NCBI RefSeq assembly: GCF_003335085.1
Contig: NZ_QPEJ01000014.1
Location: 62,001 to 126,000 of the forward strand
Length of the DNA stretch: 64,000 nt
Direction: 5' to 3'
DNA from: Polaribacter sp. WD7
GTDB lineage: Bacteria; Bacteroidota; Bacteroidia; Flavobacteriales; Flavobacteriaceae
Shown here: positions 1-7,517 of the stretch, one piece after another
Layout of the letters: each line of letters begins with the position of its first letter
Position numbering within the stretch: position 1 is the stretch's first letter
The notes under the pieces: model-generated
What the model saw: only the letters and a program-made list of their open reading frames with translations
The model's database searches: none
What the model was told of the DNA's origin: nothing
Position numbers and translations under genes: made by a program

Positions 1-894
1 GGCCCCACCAACGAATGATGCGTGCCATATTTTTTTCAAATAAGGACGAATATTTGAAATCAAAACATCGCCTGATATAAATTTAGCTACAGTCTTCGAT
101 GAAGGAAGTTTATTGGCTTTAGTAATTCCTTTTTTATTTTGAAGCATGTTATCAGTAGAAATATAGTTCTCAATTGATAAAGAGTTGATACTAACTCTAT
201 CTTTAGAAAAACTAGTGTGTTTCTTCAGTGGTTCAACGCTCCACCTAACAGGAATCTCCTTATCCAACTCCTCATTATAAACCATTGCACCACCAGAAGA
301 TTTATAAGGTTTACCCTCTGTATTAGGAAAGTTGAAATCTACAAACCAATGTTTGTATAAAGCTTGAGCAGTTTCTTCTAGTTTTTGGTTGAGTTGCTCA
401 TTAAGTTTTATACGATTTACAACAGTGTTGTATTCTTTAACAATTTCGTTTTGTTTTTCTATAGACGGAACCTTAATAGGTAAATCACATAAATCATCCC
501 AAGTTATTCTACCTCTAACATCTCCTCCACTTTGAAACCATAAATATCTATCTGATTCTGATCTAGAAAACCACATCATTAAATATTCTGGGTTTAAAAT
601 ACTTTCATCTGAAACTTCAAAAACATAGTATGCAGAAGATATTAGTGCCTTTTCATGATCAACCAATCTAGAAATAGGAAGTTTTTTATCTCTACCTACA
701 CTCATTAACTTACAACCAAACTGACCTTTTTTAATGACTTTATATTTTGTCATATCGGTTCCGTTGGTATTAGCTACTGATGGAATGAATACCTTATCAA
801 GATTCACACCTAAAAGGAGTTCAATATTTTCATCATCGTTTCGGACATTAACTTGTCTAATGAAATCGCCTATTTTTCTATAATTCGATATCAT
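1..894 (-). CDS. hsdS: Type I restriction enzyme specificity subunit HsdS (3' end beyond window)
   Basis: The reading frame opens at an ATG at 894 and stays open to the window edge, giving 298 codons of the N-terminal part. The translation begins MISNYRKIGDFIRQVN and contains the specificity-subunit signatures LCDLPIKVPSIEKQNEIVKEY and LNQKLEETAQALYKHWFVDF, i.e. the end of the first target-recognition domain and the first conserved spacer helix. The second recognition domain starts before the edge. HsdS sets the DNA target for the HsdM/HsdR complex. The start lies inside the end of hsdM (17-nt overlap, different frame), so the two genes are translationally coupled. HsdR is not in view. Confidence 0.9.
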   Translation of the reverse strand, partial: MISNYRKIGDFIRQVNVRNDDENIELLLGVNLDKVFIPSVANTNGTDMTKYKVIKKGQFGCKLMSVGRDKKLPISRLVDHEKALISSAYYVFEVSDESILNPEYLMMWFSRSESDRYLWFQSGGDVRGRITWDDLCDLPIKVPSIEKQNEIVKEYNTVVNRIKLNEQLNQKLEETAQALYKHWFVDFNFPNTEGKPYKSSGGAMVYNEELDKEIPVRWSVEPLKKHTSFSKDRVSINSLSIENYISTDNMLQNKKGITKANKLPSSKTVAKFISGDVLISNIRPYLKKIWHASFVGGA

Positions 895-2455
895 AACCAA
901 GCTCTTTAAAAACATTTAATAAGTCTTCTTTCGATTCTGCTTCTTGTTTTAATAAATCAGCCATTTCAGTTTGTAAGGCTTTCATCTTATCCTCAAAATT
1001 GATGTTTTCATCTCGGTTTACAAACTCTATGTATTTACTAGGTACAAGAGAATAATCTTTTTTGATGATGTCATCTTTTGTTGCTGAAAAGCAGAATTCT
1101 GGGATGTCTTTGTAAGATTCTTCTGCAAGCTCAGAATGACATTGCCAGTTGTGATAAGTGTCAGCAATATGTTTTATTTGTTTTGGTGAAAATTGAATAA
1201 ACTTTTTCTCAAAAGGCTCACCAACTTCTCTTAAATCTATAAACAAAACTTCTTCTCTCTTTCTATAGTTACGTGTAGCGTCTGGAAGTTTTACAGTACG
1301 CTCCTTTTTATTGTTGTTTATAATCCATAGGGTTACAGAAATATTGGTCGTATAAAACATATTTTGAGGCAATATAACAATGGCTTCAACCAAGTTGTTT
1401 TCAATGAGTTTTTTACGTATTTTATATTCTTCTCCACCACCAGAAAGTGCGCCATTTGCCAAGATAAAGCCAGCCACTCCATTTTGTGAGAGCTTGGAAA
1501 CCATATTTAAAATCCACCCATAATTAGCATTACTTTTTGGTGGAACATCATAGCCTTTCCAACGTGGGTCGTCTGTTAATTCATCACTAGCTCTCCAATC
1601 CTTTTGGTTAAAAGGTGGATTTGCCATAATAAAATCGGCTTTTAAATCTTTGTGCTGGTCTTTGGCAAACGTATCTGCGGGTACATCTCCTAAATTGGCA
1701 GCAATACCACGAATTGCCAAGTTCATTTTTGCTAGTTTGTATGTAGTAGATGTATATTCTTGTCCGTAAATAGAAATGGCTTTTTTGTCTCCATTATGGG
1801 CTTCAATAAACTTCATAGACTGCACAAACATTCCGCCAGAACCACAAGCAGGGTCGTAAATGATGCCTTGGTAAGGTTCAATCATTTCAGCAATGAGGTT
1901 TACAATACTTTTAGGGGTGTAGAATTCCCCTTTTCCTTTTCCTTCAGCTAAAGCAAACTTGCTTAAAAAATATTCATACACTCGCCCAACAATATCTTGT
2001 TCTTTGTCTTTTAAGGTGTCTATATTGTTTATGGTATCTAACAACGCTGATAGTTTGCTGACATCCATATTTAAACGTGAAAAATAGTTGTCTGGCAACG
2101 CACCTTTTAACGATGGGTTATTTTTTTCTACAGTATGTAATGCTGTATCTATTTTTAGGGCAATATCGTCTTGTTTGGCATTTTCTATAATGTAGCTCCA
2201 ACGTGATTCTTCGGTTAAATAAAACACGTTTTTCTGTGTGTAGAATTCTACCATATCGATAAATCTCTCTTTGCCATCGTCTAGCAATTCTTGTCTACAA
2301 ACTTGAAATTTATCACTTGCAAATTTTAAAAAAATTAGTCCTAAAACTACGTGTTTGTATTCTGAACTTTCTACAGTTCCACGTAATTTATTAGCTGAAT
2401 CCCACAAAGTTTCTTCTATGGATTTTTGTTTCTTCGGTGATGCTTTTTTAGCCAT
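878..2455 (-). CDS. hsdM: Type I restriction-modification DNA methyltransferase HsdM
   Basis: N6-adenine methyltransferase of a type I system (525 aa, usual length). An N-terminal helical HsdM domain (residues about 10-150) is followed by the N6_Mtase domain with the AdoMet-binding motif DPACGSGG (201-208) and the catalytic NPPF (279-282). It works as an HsdM2-HsdS complex and, with HsdR, forms the nuclease. It is the first gene of the visible operon and overlaps hsdS. Residues 439-447 read CHSELAEES, between the conserved IADTYHNWQ and YKDIPEFC blocks. This looks like an in-frame insertion of a dispersed repeat (see findings) and falls outside the catalytic motifs. Confidence 0.95.
   Translation of the reverse strand: MAKKASPKKQKSIEETLWDSANKLRGTVESSEYKHVVLGLIFLKFASDKFQVCRQELLDDGKERFIDMVEFYTQKNVFYLTEESRWSYIIENAKQDDIALKIDTALHTVEKNNPSLKGALPDNYFSRLNMDVSKLSALLDTINNIDTLKDKEQDIVGRVYEYFLSKFALAEGKGKGEFYTPKSIVNLIAEMIEPYQGIIYDPACGSGGMFVQSMKFIEAHNGDKKAISIYGQEYTSTTYKLAKMNLAIRGIAANLGDVPADTFAKDQHKDLKADFIMANPPFNQKDWRASDELTDDPRWKGYDVPPKSNANYGWILNMVSKLSQNGVAGFILANGALSGGGEEYKIRKKLIENNLVEAIVILPQNMFYTTNISVTLWIINNNKKERTVKLPDATRNYRKREEVLFIDLREVGEPFEKKFIQFSPKQIKHIADTYHNWQCHSELAEESYKDIPEFCFSATKDDIIKKDYSLVPSKYIEFVNRDENINFEDKMKALQTEMADLLKQEAESKEDLLNVFKELGYDIEL
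1115..1141 (-). repeat. Dispersed short repeat inserted in frame in hsdM
   Basis: On the minus strand the sequence reads TGTCATTCTGAGCTTGCAGA followed by AGAATCT. It strongly resembles the small repeat (TGTCATTCTGAGCTTGTCGAAGAAT type) that I know as frequent in flavobacterial genomes, usually between genes. Here it encodes CHSELAEES within HsdM and keeps the frame. The identification as a family member is from memory; only one copy is seen in this window. Confidence 0.5.
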
Positions 2456-2705
2456 TAGGCATATAAGTTGTTAAGTTTGGTTTGCAATTATTTTTTTGAA
2501 TCTTAAAAATAGTAAAAAGAAGTGGAATAGGATTAAGGAAGAGTGTAATTGTAAGAAATAAAAAGCCTATGAAAAATTTGTTGAAGCTTAAAAAGAGTTT
2601 AAAAGGTGGTTTACTCCATTTTTTTAAGGTGGTTATCTTTAAAAATAGTAGTTTATTCATTGATAATCAACATAAAAAACCAATTTACCTTTGAAAAAAA
2701 ACAAT

Positions 2706-3188
2706 ATGGCTTTAATATGTAGAACATCTAGAACATGGATAACAAGAGAAGTAATTGAACCAGTTGAAAACTGGGTAAATCAAAGAAGAAGAACCTGTAG
2801 GACAAGAAGAAGGTGGTGGCAGCGCCTGTGGTGTTGGTTTACCACCATTTTAGTATTAATTATTGTATGGGTTGTAAGAAATATAGTTGTTGAAATTTTA
2901 AATACAATTTGTGTTTTTATTACTTGGGTTATTGGTGCAATTCTACTTCCTTTTGCAGTAGCATATGATGCAATTGCAGGAAACTCTAATGTTGCAGGTT
3001 GGGTAAGAGATTGGTTTATAGAACCAACAAAAATAAGTTTTGTTTCTAAAGAAGATGATCCTAATAAACCCAAAAGTTTTATATACACTTTTATTTGTAA
3101 TTGTGATAAAACTACATTTTCTGTAAACGCATCTAATGATGTTGAAGCGCAAAAATTAGCAACTAATTACTGTAAACCTAGATGTTAA
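2706..3188 (+). CDS. Small Cys/Trp/Arg-rich membrane protein of unknown function
   Basis: I do not recognise a named family. The ATG at 2706 is preferred over an upstream TTG at 2691, giving 160 aa. The N-terminus (MALICRTSRTWITREVIEPVENWV) is followed by a very basic Arg/Trp stretch at about residues 27-42. Then come two hydrophobic segments (about 44-65 and 67-90), a short soluble loop, and a C-terminal domain with clustered cysteines (ICNC near 132, and CKPRC as the last five residues). It is the only plus-strand gene of the island segment, transcribed away from hsdM and converging on the peptidase/hydrolase pair. I have an impression of similar orphan proteins in other bacteria, without a function. 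Confidence 0.6.
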   Translation: MALICRTSRTWITREVIEPVENWVNQRRRTCRTRRRWWQRLWCWFTTILVLIIVWVVRNIVVEILNTICVFITWVIGAILLPFAVAYDAIAGNSNVAGWVRDWFIEPTKISFVSKEDDPNKPKSFIYTFICNCDKTTFSVNASNDVEAQKLATNYCKPRC

Positions 3189-3233
3189 AAACATAAAATC
3201 TTACTTAATTTTACAACCTTTATTTAAGCAAAA

Positions 3234-3259
3234 AACCTCCAACAAATTTGTTGGAGGTT
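3234..3259. terminator. Bidirectional terminator hairpin
   Basis: A perfect palindrome, AACCTCCAACAAA then TTTGTTGGAGGTT, lies between the convergent membrane-protein gene and the peptidase gene. It is preceded by an A run, so the minus-strand transcript has a T run. It would end transcripts from both sides. Confidence 0.75.
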
Positions 3260-3284
3260 GAATTATATTTTATATATAAAAAAA

Positions 3285-3854
3285 TTATAAAACCCTATGT
3301 TCTTCAATGATAAATAAATCAGCTGAATCTAAAGCATTAATATCTTCTTGTATACACATGTGGTTTTGCTCTACCAAAGCATTAATTAGATTGGGGATTT
3401 CAGTAGTTGCATTACCTTCCATTAAAAACTCAGCATAACTGCCAATTACATAGGGTGCAGTATTTGTAAAGGATTGACAAATATGACCAAACTCGATTGC
3501 GTTGCTATTATTATCGTTATCTACAGCATGTACATATTCGTGAATAATTGTATTGGTAATGGAATTGGTGTCTCTATAAATTTTTCTACTATTCAAAAAT
3601 ATTTTATTCGGTTTGCTTTTTATAAAGTATCCTAAAACTTTACTATATCTCCATCTTGGTTTGTAGATTTTAACTTCTACTTCTAATTTAGATTTCTTAA
3701 TAATATTAGAAATATCTTCCGATGAAAAGTCTGAACAATTAAAATCTCCATGATTTGAAATTAATTGGTAAAATTCTTCTGAATTTAAAATATCATTAGC
3801 ATCTTCAATTGCTGTAATAATTTGACTAAATTTTCCTTTATAATTTATTCTCAT
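3285..3854 (-). CDS. Putative zinc metallopeptidase (HExxH) of the island
   Basis: A 189-aa protein with the gluzincin-type motif HEYVH at residues 105-109. HEYVHAVD and the EFGH about 11 residues later supply candidate zinc ligands. No signal peptide or membrane segment is visible, so it is probably cytoplasmic. It lies 5 nt downstream of the alpha/beta hydrolase gene on the same strand and is almost surely co-transcribed with it. The family is not recognised beyond the motif, and substrate and role are unknown. The pairing with a hydrolase on a mobile island suggests an effector or defence role, but this is only inference. Confidence 0.65.
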   Translation of the reverse strand: MRINYKGKFSQIITAIEDANDILNSEEFYQLISNHGDFNCSDFSSEDISNIIKKSKLEVEVKIYKPRWRYSKVLGYFIKSKPNKIFLNSRKIYRDTNSITNTIIHEYVHAVDNDNNSNAIEFGHICQSFTNTAPYVIGSYAEFLMEGNATTEIPNLINALVEQNHMCIQEDINALDSADLFIIEEHRVL

Positions 3855-3859
3855 AATTT

Positions 3860-5323
3860 TTAATTTAATCCGTTTTTTAAAATATGTACAATACTTGTTA
3901 ATGTATTAGGGTTGTCATCAAAATCGCCATGATCAATAGCATTACTAGATAAACCAACCTCGTTAGTTTTTGATACTGACAAAACCAATCTATTTTTTTG
4001 AGTATCGTTTAAATAGGTGTTAATGTTTTTTAGATGACTATGTTTCATATATTTTTGCCAATTTACATGTCTTTCTAACCCGAGTATATGAGCATCAGGA
4101 TTTTTCCCTGCATCTTCTAGAATTCCAGAAATAAAGTATAGTAACGAGTGAGGATATACAATAGAGAAACCGTCAATTAATGTATCCTTTCTTTCATATT
4201 CATCAGACATTGTAAAGATTCTAATTTCATTAAACCTTTCTGTTTTTTGAACAACATATTCATCAAATAATTCAGAACGACAAGCTGGTGCTAGAAATAC
4301 AAGGTTATTTACTTTTATGTGGGGATAGTTCTCTTGTACTTCTTTTATTAAATAACAAATTGCAATTGACCCTGCACTATGACCAATTAGATTAATAATT
4401 ATTGGATTTTCAATGGTTCCTAATTCGTTTAATTTGGTCAATAAATATGTTCCTGCATATAAATTATTTCCAGACCTTCCTGTATTTGACTTCCACATCT
4501 CTTTTGCCTTATCTTTCATTTCTTGCCATATTGAAGCCCCTATTTTCGCAACATAATAACGTCTAAAAATCTCTTCTATCATTGTTGCGTAAAAGCCATG
4601 GTCATTATCTCTTTTAAACCTCAAAATAATATTGTAAACAATCTTTGCAATACTCCAGAAAAAACCACCTAAAAATGGGGCATCTCTACTCATCGATTTT
4701 TCTAAAGTATATTTATTATCATAAATAATATCATCTACTTCACCTATATCTAAACCCTCTATAAGTATAGGGTTTTCTAAAACATCTTTTTTTATGTCTT
4801 CTTCTAAAGTGATTACCATCTCATCTTCTGTTTGAAAATTATTGTCCTCTAAGACTCTATAGTTATCATTTATCACATAGTTCTTAAAAGGTGTTTTTTT
4901 TGATAATTCAAATTCTATTTCGCTGTATGTAATTTCTTTAATTGCCTCTCTGTTCTTACTAAGAGGTATTCTATCACCCAATCTTCTTACAATTATTCTT
5001 TGAATGATTTTAAATAAAGTTTTACGTCCAATTTTATCTAATTTTTCCCTTAATACATCGAAAATTCCTGTTTCCCAAACAAAAGAAATTGGATGTAAAC
5101 CAGATTCAGTTATTTTAGAATTCATAATTTTTGCAGATTGAATACCAGCAGTATCTTTTACCAAACCGCCATGAAAATATAATCCTAATTCTCTTTGATT
5201 ATTGGTTCTTAATAACTCTATTATTGCGTCTACATCTTCTGGTTTTGTATCGTATCTATGGTTTGCAGAAGGATTAAAAGTACCTGATCTGCCTACATTG
5301 ACATATGTTGTTTTACTTAACAT
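3860..5323 (-). CDS. Alpha/beta-hydrolase fold protein of the island
   Basis: 487 aa. The expected triad elements are visible: an oxyanion-hole-like HGGL at 51-54, the nucleophile elbow GHSAG with Ser316 in the context IINLIGHSAGSIAICYL, a candidate acid Asp374 in FTMSDEYERKD, and a late candidate His465 in AIDHGDFDDNP. About 250 residues, including an acidic region at 160-210, separate the oxyanion strand from the nucleophile, which is an unusually long insertion. There is no signal peptide, so it is probably cytoplasmic. It is the first gene of an operon with the HExxH peptidase. It resembles lipase/esterase-like hydrolases; the true substrate is unknown. Confidence 0.7.
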   Translation of the reverse strand: MLSKTTYVNVGRSGTFNPSANHRYDTKPEDVDAIIELLRTNNQRELGLYFHGGLVKDTAGIQSAKIMNSKITESGLHPISFVWETGIFDVLREKLDKIGRKTLFKIIQRIIVRRLGDRIPLSKNREAIKEITYSEIEFELSKKTPFKNYVINDNYRVLEDNNFQTEDEMVITLEEDIKKDVLENPILIEGLDIGEVDDIIYDNKYTLEKSMSRDAPFLGGFFWSIAKIVYNIILRFKRDNDHGFYATMIEEIFRRYYVAKIGASIWQEMKDKAKEMWKSNTGRSGNNLYAGTYLLTKLNELGTIENPIIINLIGHSAGSIAICYLIKEVQENYPHIKVNNLVFLAPACRSELFDEYVVQKTERFNEIRIFTMSDEYERKDTLIDGFSIVYPHSLLYFISGILEDAGKNPDAHILGLERHVNWQKYMKHSHLKNINTYLNDTQKNRLVLSVSKTNEVGLSSNAIDHGDFDDNPNTLTSIVHILKNGLN

Positions 5324-6253
5324 GATTTGAGATATTAGTTTGTTATAAATTTAATTTAATTGTTTTGTTATTTTAATACCTATACCTAAGTATATTTATT
5401 TTAAAATCTGTTACTTGTATTCTATGAACTTAAAGTTCTTTTAATTATAAATTAGCTTTTATTTTATTAAAAAAATCACACAATCGTTGTAAGCGGTTAT
5501 TTTAAATCCATTAGGTCATATTTTTAAAATTTCTGGTTAAACTTTAAACCTTGCAGTTTTGAAATAGATAAATTAATGTTTTTTTTTACAGAGGTTCTTG
5601 AACTCTTTTTAGGTTTATTCTCTCAAAACAACTATGTTTATTTTTGTCTTTAATACCATGTTGGTCTTTATTTAAGAAAAAAATTGTTATAATTTGTTTG
5701 GTACACCTCCATTTTGTTTTTATTTTTCATCTGAAAACTAATCATACATCTGAAAATTTAAAAAGAGGTATTTGACTATCCTATAAGTTTCTTAAAGTAT
5801 TATTTTTTATGTAAAAAACCTCTATTCTTTGATAGTTTGTAGTAAAGTGATAATTCTAATATTATTATTCCCAAAAATGATAGAATGTCATAAAAAACAT
5901 ATTATAAATCGTTTACAAAAAAATAAAATAATTTTAAAACCAATAGAGAATATGAATCTTAAGGTTTTATGCTGAAGAAGTGATAGATCAATGGAAATTT
6001 ACGTGTGATATTAATACGTAGGAGCATGAAAAACACAAATTAAAACTGAGTAGTACTATTCAAATGTTTAATAAACTAGGTACTGCGTTGGAATTTTTAA
6101 AGAAGAAAATATCAGATTAAAAAAATCTGTTTTTGTATTACAATTTTCAATAGATTTGAATAATAATTATTTAATAATCAGAGTATACAATTTAGTACAC
6201 GATTTTATAGAAATAATGCTCAAAAGGGGTTTTATAAATGAATTTATTTTAAA
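5324..6253. other. Long non-coding, decayed stretch inside the island boundary
   Basis: About 930 bases of very AT-rich sequence between the hydrolase operon and the tRNA fragment. No intact gene is visible on either strand. One gene remnant is recognisable (5956-6120). The stretch presumably also holds the promoter of the minus-strand hydrolase operon, but I could not single one out. Confidence 0.6.
5956..6120 (+). pseudogene. Remnant of a protein-coding gene (C-terminal part)
   Basis: One frame reads AEEVIDQWKFTCDINT, a TAG stop at 6019, then EHEKHKLKLSSTIQMFNKLG and TALEFLKKKISD before the natural stop at 6118-6120. Amino acid composition and continuity on both sides of the internal stop look like real, decayed coding sequence. 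No family is recognised. Confidence 0.4.
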
Positions 6254-6295
6254 TTCATAACCCTGAGGTCACGGGTTCAAATCCCGTCTTCGCTA
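6254..6295 (+). other. 3' fragment of a CAT-anticodon tRNA gene (attachment site)
   Basis: The sequence starts in the anticodon loop (TTCATAA, anticodon CAT at 6256-6258) and continues as stem strand CCCTG, variable loop AGGTC, T-arm ACGGG/TTCAAAT/CCCGT and acceptor strand CTTCGCT plus discriminator A. The 5' half is missing: the bases before it, around ATGAATTTATTTTAAATTCAT, cannot form the D-arm or acceptor. Three C after the loop (positions 39-41) are the hallmark of initiator tRNA-Met, although Ile2 or elongator Met is not excluded. A break at the anticodon loop is the usual crossover point of tyrosine integrases, so this is the displaced attachment site of the island. Confidence 0.8.
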
Positions 6296-6300
6296 CAAAG

Positions 6301-6328
6301 AAAGCAACGTTTTACGCGTTGCTTTTTT
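6301..6328 (+). terminator. Terminator behind the tRNA fragment
   Basis: AAGCAACG, a short loop and CGTTGCTT followed by a T run, placed directly after the tRNA 3' end. It is most simply the original terminator of the tRNA gene and marks the start of native chromosome. Confidence 0.75.
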
Positions 6329-6406
6329 AGTATAATCAAACTTTTTTTTGTTCATCACAAAAAAACAACAACATTCTTTTAACAAGTTTTATTCTCTTAT
6401 ATCAAT

Positions 6407-6414
6407 TATATTTG
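6407..6414 (+). promoter_or_regulatory. Bacteroidota -7 promoter element
   Basis: TATATTTG matches the TAnnTTTG -7 consensus, 22 nt before the ATG of the TlpA-like lipoprotein gene. No clear -33 TTG is seen at the right distance. Confidence 0.5.
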
Positions 6415-6435
6415 CATAAAAAATACATTTCAATA

Positions 6436-7464
6436 ATGAAAAAACTAAATATAGTATTGCTACTGGTTATAATCTTAGTTTCATGTACTAATACGCCTAA
6501 AGATTACGTAAGTTTAAGCGGTCAATTACAGAACAATACAGATTCTATACTTTCTATAATTACTAGAACAGGAATTGCTAAAACCATAGTAATCAATAAA
6601 GACGGCTCTTTTAAAGACACTTTAAGAGTGCCTAAAGCAGAAATTTATACTCTTGAAATCAATAGAGAAAAAAGAGCTCCTTTATTTCTAAAAAACGGAT
6701 ATGATATTACAATTAAAGGGAATATTGACGAAGACATTATGACTACACTAGAATATTCTGGAGAAGGTTCTAATAACAGTAAATTTATAGTTGCTCAGTT
6801 AAAAAAAGGAAAGGATTTAGGAGATCCTAATGAATTATTCAATTTAGAAGAAAAGGCATTTGACAAAAAAATTGCTGCAATTAAAAAAGAATACGATAGT
6901 ATTTTAGCTTCTTACCACAATTTAGACTCTACTTTGGTGAATTTGGCAAGCAAACAAAATGAACAAATGTTTAGTTATTTTCATCAAGTATATGCCAATA
7001 ATTTAATTATGGGAAAAGGTAGACCTTCTCCAAAATTTAAAGGTTATGTTGATTATAAAGGCGGAAAGAAATCTTTAGACTCTTTTAAAGGAAAGTACGT
7101 TTACATAGACGTTTGGGCAACTTGGTGTGGTCCTTGTATTCAACAAATTCCTTATCTAAAAAATCTTGAGAAAAAATACCATGATAAGAATATTGAATTT
7201 GTTAGTATATCTACAGACGAATCTAGAAGAAGTGGTGGTAGCTGGGAAGCCGCAGAAAAAAAATGGAGAGATTTTGTTAAAGAAAAACAATTAAGCGGAG
7301 TTCAATTATGGTCTGGTCAAGATTTTACATTTCAACAAGCCTACCAAATTACAGGCATTCCAAGATTTATTCTAATTGACCCTCAAGGGAATATTGTAGA
7401 CGCTAATGCACCAAGACCTTCTGAACCTAGGTTAGAAGAAATACTAAATGCTTTAGATTTATAA
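6436..7464 (+). CDS. TlpA-like thiol-disulfide oxidoreductase lipoprotein
   Basis: A 342-aa lipoprotein. The ATG at 6436 begins the signal peptide MKKLNIVLLLVIILVSC, whose lipobox cysteine is Cys17; the upstream TTG at 6412 overlaps the promoter element. Residues about 25-120 form the DUF4369-like N-terminal beta domain typical of Bacteroidota proteins of this type. The C-terminal half is a thioredoxin fold with the redox motif WCGPC in DVWATWCGPCIQQIP and the cis-Pro segment TGIPRF. It is expected in the periplasm, anchored to a membrane, reducing or exchanging disulfides. It stands alone, with its own promoter and terminator, immediately after the tRNA remnant, as the first native gene. Confidence 0.88.
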   Translation: MKKLNIVLLLVIILVSCTNTPKDYVSLSGQLQNNTDSILSIITRTGIAKTIVINKDGSFKDTLRVPKAEIYTLEINREKRAPLFLKNGYDITIKGNIDEDIMTTLEYSGEGSNNSKFIVAQLKKGKDLGDPNELFNLEEKAFDKKIAAIKKEYDSILASYHNLDSTLVNLASKQNEQMFSYFHQVYANNLIMGKGRPSPKFKGYVDYKGGKKSLDSFKGKYVYIDVWATWCGPCIQQIPYLKNLEKKYHDKNIEFVSISTDESRRSGGSWEAAEKKWRDFVKEKQLSGVQLWSGQDFTFQQAYQITGIPRFILIDPQGNIVDANAPRPSEPRLEEILNALDL

Positions 7465-7486
7465 AACTATTTTAATTTTAAAGCAT

Positions 7487-7516
7487 AAAACGGATTCAAA
7501 AATTTGAGTCCGTTTT
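7487..7516. terminator. Bidirectional terminator
   Basis: AAAACGGATTCAAA pairs with TTTGAGTCCGTTTT, with A and T runs on the two sides. It separates the convergent TlpA-like and DUF3667 genes. Confidence 0.8.
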
Positions 7517-7517
7517 T

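Larger units (their letters stand above)
1..6295. mobile_element. Right part of a tRNA-integrated genomic island
   Basis: The segment carries accessory genes (type I restriction-modification, an unrecognised hydrolase/peptidase pair, an orphan membrane protein) and decayed DNA. It ends at the 3' portion of a CAT-anticodon tRNA followed by that gene's terminator. Everything to the right is core flavobacterial genome. In tRNA-targeting elements the intact tRNA lies at one end and a displaced 3' copy at the other. Because this fragment reads on the plus strand, the intact gene and probably the integrase should lie left of the window. The left end is not visible, so the extent is inference. Confidence 0.6.

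Noticed and set aside
2448..2660. 70-aa hydrophobic frame upstream of hsdM, overlapping its start by 8 nt
   Set aside because: Composition is that of AT-rich sequence (Phe, Leu, Lys, Asn), no family resemblance, no start signal; more likely the promoter region of hsdM.
2780..3088. 102-aa minus-strand frame opposite the Cys/Trp-rich protein
   Set aside because: The plus-strand frame has better codon usage and a membrane-protein pattern, and the hairpin terminator lies after it.
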